Shown here one piece after another: positions 1 through 10,036 of a stretch of 64,000 nucleotides of DNA. The position numbers and the translations under genes were made by a program. A model generated the notes under the pieces. It saw only the letters and a list, made by a program, of their open reading frames with translations. It was not told the origin of the DNA and searched no databases. The stretch is taken from positions 4,065,328-4,129,327 of the forward strand of contig BFEA01000004.1 of NCBI GenBank assembly GCA_003427395.1. Direction: 5' to 3'. Each line of letters begins with the position of its first letter. Within the stretch, counting starts at the first letter, position 1. The stretch comes from Chara braunii (taxonomy: Eukaryota > Streptophyta > Charophyceae > Charales > Characeae).

Positions 1-72
1 AAAGATATATAGCCCATTTCTTGATTTATACGTGTCAGCCTTGCGCAGGGGCCATGCTAATCTTCGCGCGGT
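1..72 (-). pseudogene. U6 snRNA pseudogene, 3' two-thirds
   Basis: Read on the minus strand, this stretch carries the conserved U6 core GAAGATTAGCATGGCCCCTG, then GCGCAAGG.TGACACG and a TAAATCAAGAAATGG tail. This is the central and 3' part of U6 snRNA, the catalytic RNA of the spliceosome. The 5' stem-loop and the ACAGA box are not recognisable; the sequence changes to unrelated bases near position 72. The 3' end lacks a clean oligo-T and runs into GCTATATATC at the window edge. It is therefore most likely a truncated dispersed copy. A diverged functional gene is unlikely because the 5' half is missing. Confidence 0.75.
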
Positions 73-138
73 TGTTTTTCAGCTGCGTGGACAGATAGAG
101 AAAGAGAGGGGGGGGGGGGGATCAATTCCTTCAGTAAC

Positions 139-252
139 GATGCATTCTGCTGTGTGTGTGTGTGTGTGTTGTCGTGTTCGGTTTGCAACTCCACAAAAAA
201 AGCCTAACTGTGCCAGACTGTTTCGTCGGTCTTTCGCGGACTCATCAGGAGG

Positions 253-308
<56 letters not shown>

Positions 309-471
309 GTTATGAAGAATCTCGGACCAGTGGCCTGTTCAATAGTCTCATGAAAGACATAAATCTGTGGATTGATGCCTATAAGAAGGTAACGCCTAAT
401 CCAGGCTCCCACGAAGGTGGCGAGAGGGGAAGTATTACAAAATACTAAAATGTGAAATGAAACGGAATGGG

Positions 472-530
<59 letters not shown>

Positions 531-630
531 TGTGTTATGAAGAATCTCGGACCAGTGGCCTGTTCAATAGTCTCATGAAAGACATAAATCTGTGGACAAA
601 ATACTAAAATGTACAATGAAACGGAATGGG

Positions 631-682
<52 letters not shown>

Positions 683-704
683 GTGTGTGTGTGTGTTTGC
701 GCGT
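139..704. repeat. Compound (TG)n microsatellites with a duplicated spacer
   Basis: Several long TG tracts occur (about 150-170, 254-310, 472-530 and 632-697). The spacer beginning TATGAAGAATCTCGGACCAG occurs twice, at about 311 and 536, and the segment ending GAAACGGAATGGGCTG also occurs twice, so the tract grew by segmental duplication as well as slippage. The last tract ends about 15 bases before the splice acceptor of the following MSH3 exon, so it lies in intron sequence. Translations of this tract (CVCV or HTHT runs) are not proteins. Confidence 0.9.
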
Positions 705-714
705 GTGCCTACAG

Positions 715-1425
715 GTTCTTGAGCTCCGAAGTCAGTACCCGGATGTGTTGTTGATGGTGGAGGTCGGGTACAAGTATCGGTTCTTTGGGGAGGATGCGGA
801 GACCGCGGCCCGAGTTTTGGGTATATACTCTCATGTGGATCATAATTTCGTAACGGCTAGCATCCCGACTTTCCGGCTGCATGTGCACGTGCGTCGGTTG
901 GTGGAGGCAGGTTACAAAGTGGGTGTTGTACGCCAGACCGAGACAGCAGCAATCAAGGCTCATGGGGCGAACAAAGGTGGACCGTTCTCTCGTCAGCTCT
1001 CTGCCCTTTACACTCGTGCCACTCTGGAGGCTGCAGCAGACCTTGGCGGAGGCGGTGCTGCTGCTTGCGATGACAGAGAGGGGAAGGGTCGACTCTCTAG
1101 TTATCTCATGTGCGTAGTGGAGCGTGGCGATGGGTCGCTCCCAGAGGGCGGCAGTGGAGGAGGGCCGAGGAGTAAACGCAGGGAAGGGAGGGATGAAGCC
1201 GTGGGAGACGGGGGGTTCGCGGAGGAGGGCGAGCGCAAGCGGAGCTCGAGCGCAAGCAGGTGCACTGCGGAAGTGGCAGTGTTTGCGGTGGAGACTGCGA
1301 CCGGGGATGTAATGTATGGACAGTTCAGTGATGGGGTCCTTCGAGAGAAGCTGGAGTCATGCTTGCTGACGTGCTCGCCGTCGGAGCTGCTGCTGGGAAC
1401 ACCGTTGTCATCTCCCACCGAGAAG
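715..1425 (+). CDS. MSH3: MSH3 mismatch-repair protein, internal exon
   Basis: This 711-nt exon encodes the N-terminal mismatch-binding part of MSH3, the MutS homologue that pairs with MSH2 (MutS-beta) to recognise insertion/deletion loops in the nucleus. Visible motifs in order are LELRSQYPDVLLMVEVGYKY, RFFGEDAETAARVLGIYSH, TASIPTFRLHVHVRRL, AGYKVGVVRQTETAAIKAHG and FSRQLSALYTRATLEAA, followed by a variable linker and then EVAVFAVETATGDVMYGQF and SPSELLLGTPLS. The Tyr-Lys of GYKYRFFG occupies the place of the MutS Phe-x-Glu, as is usual in MSH3. The exon starts after TGCCTACAG at 714 and ends before GTAGG at 1426, both good splice sites, in phase 0. The linker (about 1066-1260) is unusually Gly/Arg/Glu-rich. 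No other MSH3 exon was found in the window, so the flanking introns are very long or the gene is broken here. Confidence 0.9.
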
Positions 1426-1736
1426 GTAGGAACTTGCGCAACGCGTTCTCCTTCCCGTTTCCCTCCAAGAAACATTCTCTCTCTCTCCTGCTCGCTCGCG
1501 GAACGTGTTCTCTCTTCGGCTGTTGAAAGACTCTCCCTGCCTCCCACTCTCTCTCTCTCTCGGTCGGTCGGTCGCTCTCTTAGTTCCGTCTTCACAAAGG
1601 TGGTAAACGAGTTGCAGTTCTAGGTCGTTGACGCTCTCAAAGCCGTTCTCGCTCTTTCTCTCTCTCTCTCTCACTCACAGGCTCACGCACAAAGCCTGCT
1701 GTGCCTCTCATAAGTTCGTTTTTCTCTCTCGGGAGG
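1426..1736 (+). other. Start of MSH3 intron, TC-rich
   Basis: The sequence begins with the donor GTAGGAAC and holds repeated CTCTCT tracts (about 1480-1500, 1549-1562, 1656-1674). No following MSH3 exon was recognised before the LINE relic. Confidence 0.6.
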
Positions 1737-2970
1737 TTATCCTGGTGGTCGGCGAGTTTTTTCTTTTTTTTTTACAAGAACCAGTGGTCGGGAGTTGCTT
1801 TTTTTTTTTTTTTTTTTTTTTTCGAGATCAAGGTCTGATTGGGGGCTGAACCCAAAGAAGGTCCGAGTACAATAATTTTCTAATTCTGAAGAGAGGTCCG
1901 CCCATAGGAAAGGGGAGAGGATCATTTCTTCCGAGACTGCAAGGTAGCCAATCTGAAGAGGGAGAGTTATTCCTAATTCTGTCCAATCTACTGGTATATC
2001 TAAGCGTAATGCCTGCTTAAACTGTGAGAGTAGGGAGGGCAGCGGGGTTTTTGTGGCAAGGAACCTGCTACCTCTCCTGGCTAACCGAAGTTGATTTACG
2101 AAATCCCAGAAGCCTCTGGCGATGACACATTCCCACCAGAGATGCGACAAAGCAGTAGGGACACAAGTAGGGAGACGAGATGGCTAACCAACGTCTTCTA
2201 GGTTAGGTTGAGGGCAGGTGTCACAGAGAACGAAGACATCCATACCTTTTTCTGAACACCACAAAGCAGTAGGGACACAAGTAGGGAGACAAGAATGCAG
2301 GTGTAGCCACTGTAGACCGCCTACCTTGGTTTCTATAGTAGAGAGGAGGATATGAATGACACATAGAAAAGCCATTTGGGAGATATAGGATGGAGTTTCA
2401 AAAAAGAGATCTTCTGCTGCCAGGTGAGGAACAGGCCAGCCTGTAGCCAACGAGGCTCTGAGTGGAACCTGTATCGTACTTGAGCAGAGTATTCCGAGAG
2501 GGGGACATTTTTCGAAGAACCATTGGTGTTGAACACTGTCTAGCCATATCTGCAGACGTCGACCTTCCAGTCCCTGAGTGGGGTAGCCTCCATAACCAAC
2601 TTGATTAATTGATTGATTGATTGATCGATTGATTGATTGAACCAGTGGAAGAACCGTTCCAGGACTTCTGCGTAACTCTGATTTCGTCCATGCCAGCTAT
2701 TGCGACACCCTCAGTGCTTCCTTGATGTACTCCAGGCGGGAGTCCTTCAGCCTCCATTCTGAGGCGATCACCGAGCCATCTTCACTCTGAAGAAGGAGAC
2801 AGGCGAAGAAGTCGAGTTGAACCATTGCTGTTCCCTGTAGGTGGTGGCTCCTGGCCGAGAGAGGGTAGGACCCAGTTGGCCGGGATAGCTTGTGTAATAG
2901 CAGAGAGATGATCCTGTGTGCGCTGCAGGACCGTGAGGGCTGGTCTCAACTCACTTGCTGACCTCCATGT
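1737..2970 (-). pseudogene. LINE 3' end: reverse-transcriptase zinc-binding region, degenerate
   Basis: The minus strand encodes pieces of the C-terminal zinc-binding region typical of plant LINE reverse transcriptases. A Cys-x2-Cys (CDTCPQP, about 2210-2225) is followed in another frame by SHLWWECVIARGFWDFV (about 2100-2150), the usual HLWWEC-W signature, and then by a 130-residue tail. Upstream fragments (about 2650-2970) include EWRLKDSRLEYIKEALRV. Frames are broken several times. A 25-base string (AAGCAGTAGGGACACAAGTAGGGAG) occurs at both 2151 and 2264, showing an internal duplication of about 110 bp. A GATT microsatellite interrupts it near 2610. It ends beside a poly-T run (1801-1822), which is an A-rich tail on the coding strand. 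It probably lies within MSH3 intron sequence in antisense orientation. Confidence 0.55.
2604..2641. repeat. (GATT)n microsatellite
   Basis: Tandem GATT with one GATC variant, sitting inside the LINE relic. A similar GATT/GATC tract recurs at about 16515-16555. Confidence 0.85.
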
Positions 2971-3014
2971 GCCGTCGTCTTCATTCCAAATGTGATCGGG
3001 AGTTTTTGCTCGCC

Positions 3015-3110
3015 TCTCAGGGCGTACTCACACTGGCTCTACCCTTAATGTATCGGACCGTATTTACGGCCGTACTTGCATGCATCTACCCGCAATCACG
3101 CGTGCAGAAG
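3015..3110. mobile_element. Short inverted-repeat element B, partial
   Basis: It begins with AGGGCGTACTCACACTGG and continues with a palindromic core, GGACCGTATTTACGGCCGTAC. Related starts or cores occur at 3415-3545 and 5515-5635, and the opposite terminus (CAGTGTGAGTAT or CTAGTGTGAGTATGGCC) is seen at about 5610 and 8214. This looks like a small non-autonomous element with ACTCACACT ends. Exact borders are uncertain. Confidence 0.4.
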
Positions 3111-3307
3111 TCCCAGAACGAAGCTCTTGTGGCTGAATGGAAGACCCATCAACTGTTGATAAGCAGACGGAAGTTGGGTAAATAGTACACCCGTGAACTG
3201 TTGATACGCAGACCGAAGTTCGCATCCTCCTCCCTTTTTCGTAAAAAGGGCGACGGCCGTGAGCTGTCATCGTCGAACTGACCGGCCCTAGGTAATTCAG
3301 AATTATA

Positions 3308-3385
3308 GTATTTTGCTCGTCTGCTTCCACTGGAGTTCGAACTCAGGTCTGCATTTCAACAGCTCAGCTGAGGCGGGCCAGCTGG
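3308..3385 (-). repeat. tRNA-derived SINE-like fragment
   Basis: On the minus strand it contains CAGCTGAGCTGTTGAAATGC followed by CAGACCTGAGTTCGAACTCC. The latter is a recognisable polymerase III B box (GAGTTCGAACTCC). The same string, slightly changed, is found in the better-preserved SINE at 49468-49616. Confidence 0.45.
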
Positions 3386-3414
3386 CACCTAAGCTCGAAT
3401 CCGCACGGACTTGA

Positions 3415-3545
3415 GGCATACTCAAACTAGCAGTCTCCTTTATGTATCTGACCGTAACTACGGTCGGCCGTGGATGTATGTGACCGTAATTTCGTCCAGG
3501 AATAAGTGATAAAAGCCTACTGTGACCGTAATTTCGTCCAGGTCA
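3415..3545. mobile_element. Short inverted-repeat element B, second copy
   Basis: The start AGGCATACTCAAACTAGCAG matches the terminus of the copy at 3015. The body holds TGACCGTAACTACGGTC and two copies of TGTGACCGTAATTTCGTCCA (about 3480 and 3521), so part of it was duplicated internally. Confidence 0.4.
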
Positions 3546-4228
3546 GTTTGATGATGATACGACAAGGCAGTCGTCCTTTCTGATCAAGGAGAAAGAGGGC
3601 CTCGCTCCGCTCCTCACCACATTCAGAAAAGACAAAAAACTGTGAAAAAGGGCCTCGCTCCGCTCCTCACCACATTCAGAAAAGACAAAAAACTGTGAAA
3701 AAAAAGAAAACAAAGGAAAAAAAAAAACAGACAAAAAATGTGGTGGTGTAACTTTCCATATTCTAGCGGAAGCTTCATTCTCATCTTGGACATTTGGTGA
3801 GTAGTGGAGCGAGGCCACCGTAGTTGCACCGCTTGCCATCTGCAAAGATTTTGTGAATGCATCTTCACAAACCTCATGTACAAATGCATTCAATATTTCG
3901 AAGGGCCTGGTCACCAAATGCACAAAGGACAAAAAATATGCCTGTGTATTTCTCCATGTGCTTGCGGAAGATTCATTCTCATCTTGCACATTGGGTGAGT
4001 GGTGCGGTGAGGGCCAAAATCTTGGGAGATGGCGAGTGGTGCGCCTGTTGTCGGTTTTTTTATTTTTTTATTTTTTTCTCTCGTTTCGCTTAGGGCAGCG
4101 GCCTTGAGGTATCGTCATTACCCCAAAAAGAAGAAAAACCATCATCATTGAGAATTTTTGTTTTTTCTTTATTGTTTGTTTTTTTTCTGTTCATCACCGT
4201 CCGATTTCGCATATAGACCTCGACGTTT

Positions 4229-4349
4229 GGCCTCGCTCCATCACTCACCACCTGCACAACAGGCGAAGAATATGGCGGTGTATCTTTCCATGTTCTAGCG
4301 GAAGATTCATTCTCGTTTTGCACATTCGGCGAGTTGTGGAGCGAGGCCC
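4229..4349 (+). mobile_element. MITE-A, well-formed copy
   Basis: Both ends are visible: GGCCTCGCTCCATCACTCAC on the left and GAGTTGTGGAGCGAGGCCCA on the right, with the family core between. It is 121 bp long. It can be used as a reference copy for the family. Confidence 0.75.
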
Positions 4350-4672
4350 ATTGCCCTCCAGTGGGTGGCAGGGAGAGAACCCGCTGGTCTTATGTTCGGG
4401 CTTAGGAAGGATGAACCTGATCGTGAAAGTGGTCAGGCTCGTGATTTCTTATTTAGGGCGTCGCCAAATTTGTAAAGAATATATTTGCCGCTCCAACGTG
4501 GAAAGAAACGCCGGCCGCCATAGTTTTTTTTTTTTTTTTTTTTCAAATATTTGGTGAGTGGTTCGGCGAGTTCCTCCGCATCCCTTCACCACCAGTGGGG
4601 CGGACGTAGAAAATCGTATGGGACAGGACCTCCTTTTTTTTTTTTTTTTTTTTTTTTTGGACAGGACCTATT

Positions 4673-4789
4673 GGGCCTCTCTCCACTGCCCACCACATGC
4701 ACAAAAGACAAACCGTTGTAATCTTCCCGTGTTCTAGCCGAAGATTCATTCTCATTTTGCACATTTTGTGAGTAGTGGAGCGAGGCCCA
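4673..4789 (+). mobile_element. MITE-A, well-formed copy
   Basis: The left end is GGGCCTCTCTCCACTGCCCA and the right end is GAGTAGTGGAGCGAGGCCCA. The core AGCCGAAGATTCATTCTCAT is intact. It lies just right of a long poly-T tract. Confidence 0.75.
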
Positions 4790-4838
4790 TTGTATGTCAC
4801 CTCGCCAGTTTTCCTTCTTGCTTTCCTCTTCTTTTCCG

Positions 4839-4895
4839 AAAAAAATTGAACCATTTGTTGATTTATGTGTGTCATGCTAATCTTCTCTATGCCCC
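4839..4895 (-). pseudogene. U6 snRNA pseudogene with internal deletion
   Basis: The minus strand reads TAGAGAAGATTAGCATGACA, then CACATAAATCAACAAATGG and TTCAATTTTTTT. It joins the U6 core AGCATG directly to GACAC, losing the block GGCCCCTGCGCAAGGAT. That block is bounded by ATG on both sides in U6, so deletion by short-repeat recombination or template slipping is likely. The 3' terminal oligo-T is retained, so this copy derives from a complete U6 3' end. It sits between two MITE-A copies. Confidence 0.8.
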
Positions 4896-5024
4896 AAAAA
4901 TAAAAAATCTTCTGTGTATCGTCCCTTGTTTTTGTTTTTTTGCGCTCTTTTTTTTTTTTTTAGTTGTCAGATCTCTCTTGGCCTTTACTATGATGTAACT
5001 TTTTTTTTTTGGAAAACATGTCAT

Positions 5025-5149
5025 AGGGCCTCGCTGCACTACTCCCGAAATGTGCAAAACGAGAGTGAATCTTCCCGTAGAATATGGAAAGATACACCGC
5101 CATGACTTTTGTCTTTAGTGCATGTCGCGAGTAGTGCAGCGAGGCCCAT
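5025..5149 (-). mobile_element. MITE-A, inverted copy
   Basis: The ends are AGGGCCTCGCTGCACTACTC and GAGTAGTGCAGCGAGGCCCA. The core is in the opposite orientation to its neighbours (GAGAGTGAATCTTCCCGTAG, then GATACACCGCCAT). The matching G-to-C change in both ends (GCTGCACT, AGTGCAGC) shows compensatory change in the two arms. Confidence 0.75.
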
Positions 5150-5175
5150 ATTATACAAGCCGGGAAACAGGCCCG

Positions 5176-5285
5176 GCGTCACTTACAAAAGTATGCGGTG
5201 CCACAGAGTGAGCGAGGCATCACCGGCCAGGCGTCCCTTACAAAAGTATGCGGTGCCACAGAGTGAGCGAGGCATACCGGCCAGG
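5176..5285. repeat. 55-bp tandem repeat, two copies
   Basis: GCGTCACTTACAAAAGTATG at 5176 recurs at 5231 as GCGTCCCTTACAAAAGTATG. Each is followed by CGGTGCCACAGAGTGAGCGA. A related AGGCATCACCGGCC string abuts the truncated gypsy RT at about 41860. Confidence 0.8.
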
Positions 5286-5514
5286 CTCAAAGAGGGGAGG
5301 GCCTTCTAGAATCCCAAAAAGAAAGGAGAAAGAGCACATTAGGCCCACACTTTTGTTTTCTTTCCTTGTTTATACTGTATGTTTCCAAGGACTTCTTTTT
5401 CCCTGTTCCTTTCCTTTTTTTTTGTTCTTAGAAATGATCTCACTTGTTGGCTTGATACTGGAGGCGGATAGGGCCTCGCCGCAGCACTCACCAAATGTCT
5501 GAACTGGATTGGTA

Positions 5515-5635
5515 TGACGTAGCACTATCTTGCATGTATGTGACCGCATTTACAGCCGTACCCGTATGCATGTGGCGGCAATTCCGTCCAGAAATAAGTG
5601 AAAAAAAAACAGTTCCAGTGTGAGTATTCGGAGAA
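5515..5635. mobile_element. Short inverted-repeat element B, third copy
   Basis: It contains TGTGACCGCATTTACAGCCG, GTGGCGGCAATTCCGTCCAG and the terminus CCAGTGTGAGTATTCGG, all shared with the copies near 3.0 and 3.4 kb. A 27-bp tandem duplication (GAAAACCCAAATAGGAGTTG, at about 5650 and 5677) follows it. Confidence 0.4.
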
Positions 5636-6126
5636 CTGCCGGGTCAACTGAAAACCCAAATAGGAGTTGCGTATGTGAAAACCCAAATAGGAGTTGCGTA
5701 TGTGTCGCGCTCCACTATGCTCACCACATGCACGAAAGGTAAGAGCTTAGGAGTTAAAAACAAAATGAAAGACAATAAAAGAAAGACAAAAACTATGCCG
5801 GTGTATCTTTCCACATTTTAGCAGAAGATTCATTCTCATTTTGGTAAAAACTTACGAGTTGAAAACAAAATGAAAGACAAAAACTATGCTGGTGTATCTT
5901 TCCACGGTCTAGCGGAAGATTCATTGTCATTTTGCAAATCTGGTTAGTAGCCGCGCTCCACTACACTCACCACATGCACAAAAGGTAGAAACTTACCAGT
6001 TGAAAACAAAAAAGAAAGACAAAAAAAGAAAGACAGAACCATGCCGGTATATCTTTCCACGTTCTTGCGGAAGATTCATTCTCATTTTGCAAATTTGGTG
6101 AGTAGGGGACACGACGGCAAGGATGG

Positions 6127-6244
6127 TCCTCACACCACTACTCACCATGTGCGGAAAAGACAAAATATGGCAGTGTATCTTCCCATGTTCAAGCGGAAGA
6201 TTCATTCTCATTTTGCACATTTGGTGAGTAGTGGAGGGATGCCC
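6127..6244 (+). mobile_element. MITE-A copy
   Basis: The left end is decayed (CCTCACACCACTACTCACCA). The core AGCGGAAGATTCATTCTCAT and the right end GTGAGTAGTGGAGGGATGCC are clear. Confidence 0.7.
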
Positions 6245-6662
6245 AATGCTAGGAAATGGTATTTCTTTCTTTCTTTTTCCCTTTCTTTTTTTTTTTGGTT
6301 TCTTTTTTTGAATCTTTTTTTTTCTTTTTTACAACTCTGTCGTTTTTATTACGGGGTCCAGTGCCCAAGGCTATGGGTCTCCTCCACTGGCCTCCACATG
6401 CACAAATGACAAAAAATATGGCGCTGTATCTTTCGGTCTCATTTTGCTCATTTGGAGGGTAGCAGAGCGAGGCCCTGTACATCACTTCAGAAAGGGACGG
6501 ATGGGTGGCAGAGCTCCATCCCTGGAGTTCAAAGGGGAGAAAGAAATCTAGGTAGTAAAGAAAGTTTACGCTGAAAAAGGAACCAATAGTGACCGAAAAA
6601 GTGGTGGTCTATCAATCCGTGCCCAAGCTGGGTGAACGGCCCAATGCTCGAGGAACCAGGGG

Positions 6663-6824
6663 AGAGGTCCCACTAGCAAAGAGAATTCGATGAAGCTCCT
6701 GAATGTGGACATGTTTGAAGCAGAGATGCAGAGAAGCAGTTCAATCTCTTTCTGCACCTTTCCACAAACACTTCCAGATTGGGGCGTTCAATCCAAATTC
6801 TCTATGCTAGAGGGACCTTGCCTC
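6663..6824. mobile_element. MITE-D, copy 1
   Basis: About 162 bp with imperfect terminal inverted repeats: GAGGTCCCACTAGCAAAGAG on the left and CTCTATGCTAGAGGGACCTT then GCCTC on the right. Inner sequence is also self-complementary (CAGAGATGCAGAGAAG near the centre against CTTTCTGCACC). It is followed by a related copy at 7025. Confidence 0.7.
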
Positions 6825-7024
6825 AGAGAACAAATGGTATGAGTTTCGTCTGATGTGGACGGAAACACAAAATTTTAGACTCTTTTTTGCTTTTTCTTCT
6901 TTCCCTCTGTGGGGCAACCTCCTGCGAAAGTGAGAACGGGCATTGTTTTGATTTTGAAATAAACATGCAAGATTCCCCCTCCCCAAAGAAAAAACATGTG
7001 CCACTCTTGTTCCAAAACTGGGGC

Positions 7025-7183
7025 GAGGTCCCACTAGCAAAGAGGATTGCATTGATCGCCAAAACCTGGATGTGTTGTACACAGAGATGCAGAAAAGCTG
7101 AGCAATCATGATTTTCTGCATCTCTCCTCAAGCACGTCCAGATTCAGGAGTTAAATCCATTGATTTGCTAATGGAACCTCACC
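7025..7183. mobile_element. MITE-D, copy 2
   Basis: The same family as 6663-6824. The left end is GAGGTCCCACTAGCAAAGAG and the right end is TGATTTGCTAATGGAACCTC. The centre contains CAGAGATGCAGAAAAGCTGA opposite GATTTTCTGCATCTCTCC, so the whole element could fold as a hairpin. Confidence 0.7.
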
Positions 7184-10036
7184 CTGTGCCGTGCTTGTAG
7201 ATGTTTAGTTGTGGTTTAGAGTATCCATGGGTCCCCACCATCCGATCTCGATATCTCACGACCACATTGTGACCAGCTTCAAAAATACTGGAACCCACAC
7301 TAAACCTCCCCAAGTGGGGCATGACCCCCGGGACACACTTGTGCAGGGGTACACTTGCGCCATGCTTCGTAGCATCTGATGCTTGCGCTGCTCTTAGTTG
7401 TCTCCCTCGTTGCACGTGTGTGTTGGCCCTTGTAGCTATCTTTCCCACGACATGGCAAAGTAGTTTAGTGGAGGGAGGAGGACGACGGGAGGAAGAGGTG
7501 GAGGTGCAGGAACTGGATGAGGAGGCAGAGGAGGACAGTGTAATGGACGGCTTCTTCCATCAAGAGTAACTTCTGCTGGAGGATGAGGAGGAGGAGGAGG
7601 AGGAGGAGGAGGAAGAAGATCTCGTGGAGGGTCTTGGAAGGGGCCGCACTCACTTGGTTGATGACTGGGTGCTGAACCTCCTATACATGCTTTGTGTCAT
7701 TGTGATCGTGTTCTCCTGCTAACGTTCTAATGCCATTCCTGCTACCGAGTCAATCTAACTTTGGTCCACGGTGTACAATCTAAACTGCTGTTGTGGGCAT
7801 CTTAAATGGACCAGGTGCAGTCCTGGCGGCCCATCGTAATCCTCCAACCCTCCCAACAGCCCACTGCTCCTATTGAGCCATCACTCTACATCCCTCCACC
7901 CCTCCCAGCAGCCCACTGCTCCTATTCAGACGTCACTCTACATCACACGGTTCAAGTTGCACCGCGCTGTGAGGACATGTGCGCCTCTGATGGTGGCTGG
8001 ACCCTGCTTGTCTGTGTGTACCAGATTGCATGCCACAGAACACACGGCAGAGCTACCATGGCGTGCCCATGCCATGCCGTGGAGGCTATCACATGCTGCC
8101 AGTTTGCGGGACGCGGCCCATAGTCACAGCAACACAGTCACACTAGCACTGCAACTGCATCCAGACCTAGATGCATTTGAATGTACTCACGTCCAGAGCT
8201 CAGTCGAAAAAGTCCTAGTGTGAGTATGGCCTAAGGGCCTCTCGAGATGAAATGAAATGAATGCCGAAGTCGCGAGCACCCACGAAATCTAGAAGCTTGC
8301 TTTTCTTGACCGCTGCACCACACACAAAGAGAGAGAAAACGAACCTGCCACAAACGCTATGTGACAGGAACAGGAGGAAAGAGAAAGAAAAGATGTGCGT
8401 TATGCATCTGTCGTTTTCTTCGTCACTTGCATGAAGAGCCTGCTGCTGTACGACATTCTCGAAGCACCCTAAAAAACCGCGAAGGTGCAGGCGGGCGCTC
8501 TTCAGCTGCTCACAACTGGCTCCTCTGACACTTACCTGACATTCTTATGAACTCAAGTTCTTCTCGCGTAAAGGCAACACAGCCATAGGCAGAGGACACC
8601 AAACTCGGATGTGGACTGGTTTTGTGTGTAGTGCGGCAAGGCCCTAAAGCTCGACATGCTGAAGAAGTCTGCGGCCACAGATTAGGACAACTCACAAGCA
8701 CGGAAAACGCCCCAAAAAAGAAGAAAAAACTTGCAAACAAACGAACTTGTTGCCGTCCTGGAGAACCCGCATGCAGCCATACTCGTGTCATGCTGGTGCG
8801 CTCATCATCGTTGGAGAGGACTTCTGCTGAAGAAGACGTCGGCTGGCACAGATCAAACTGCAGTGGCCGACCGGCACGGGTCAAGCTGCAGTGGACGCCA
8901 CTGTCCTACAACGCCATGCCAGGATCTTCCTTTCAACCAATGCCATCGTGTGTTGTCAACGGTTCATCGTCACACAGCACAGGAAATGAAAACTAAAGAA
9001 TGAGTGTATCTACCCACAGAAGGTGGCAAGGTATGTTTGTTACTAACAAATGAATATCCCCACTTTGTGCAGGAAGATGCACTTGATTTTTTTCTTTTCC
9101 ATTTCGTGTGTGCTTCTGCTTGATTCTTTGTCGACCCCAGGTAGGCCCCATGTAGGGTGTCCACAAAAGACCCATGGACAAAGCTGTTGAAATATCCGTA
9201 AATCCATATGGTGAAAGTCACCACACCATTGTCGAAGCATGCAAATTCTGAATGGCTGTCAGAAAGTTTTCAACGGCTGCCATTTCGACAGTTGCCCCCT
9301 CCCTTCGCCACACAGCACTGTTGAAGTGTCGGAGGGACAAGCAACGAAGAAAAGCAAGTGTAGAAGGGATGGCCGCAGAAGAAAAGGGACAATACGGCTG
9401 CGATCATGAAAGTGGGCGTTTGGCCGATAGCTGCTCAAAGGGCGGCTACCAAACATAGGCCCGTCGCAGCTGGGCAAAATGTCACGGCTGTCTATCGAAC
9501 TTGGTTTACTTGCAACTTTCTAAAGATTTTTGACAGCGAACATTGAGGATGGCCCAGAGGCCAACTCACATTGACGGAGGCGGTGAACTCAGCAGGCAGT
9601 TACAGGAGTGAAGGGCGAAAGTGTGGTATGCGTGGTGGGTACTAGCGGCGACACCGGAGAGGAGAAGTCAGACTTTGTGTGTGCGTGTGTGCGGAAATGA
9701 TTTTCTGCGAGAGATGTGCACGCCCTATACTGTTGACATCAAACGCAGATCGCGGAACAAAACACTAGCAGCGCGGGTACAGTAGAAGCAAGCAGTAGAA
9801 GCTAGGCTGCTGGAGAAACGCTAAGTGTTCAACAGTTCCGTGTGCAAGTCAGGGAATCAGGATTGTGAAATGGTGGTGCCACCCGCCAAAATGGTGAGTA
9901 ACTCCCTGTCATGGCCGGTCCTAGCTGGTCCTGGCCTTGTCGTGTAGGACTCACCTGTGTGGTGAGTGCTGTCAAGTGTGGTGAGGGGTGGAGTTGTGAC
10001 CTCCTTTCGATGTGAAAGTCCGGTGGTGAGTACTCA
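7184..10036. other. No recognised gene
   Basis: No open frame here shows a known domain or consistent coding character. It contains a GAG/GGA-rich stretch (about 7575-7620), a 52-bp tandem repeat (AGCCCACTGCT at 7858 and 7910), a terminus resembling element B (CTAGTGTGAGTATGGCC, about 8215) and otherwise unique-looking sequence. Short open frames on both strands overlap each other and are probably chance. Confidence 0.5.

Larger units (their letters stand above)
3596..6475. mobile_element. Cluster of about ten MITE-A elements
   Basis: A family of roughly 115-125 bp elements with terminal inverted repeats close to GGGCCTCGCTCCACTACTCA fills this stretch. The shared core includes GGCGGTGTATCTTTCCATG and GCGGAAGATTCATTCTCATT. 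Copies or fragments are at 3596-3817 (left end duplicated with a 53-bp period), 3902-4015, 4229-4349, 4673-4789, 5025-5149 (inverted), 5470-5499 (end only), 5706-5955 and 5950-6110 (compound, with internal inserts), 6127-6244 and 6376-6475. Further copies lie at 42439 and 54113. No transposase is present nearby. Poly-T or poly-A runs separate several copies. The spacing is irregular, so this is repeated insertion or segmental copying rather than a satellite. Confidence 0.8.

Noticed and set aside
139-704. Open frames full of CVCVCV or HTHTHT
   Set aside because: They are translations of (TG)n/(AC)n microsatellites in intron sequence, with no other coding evidence.
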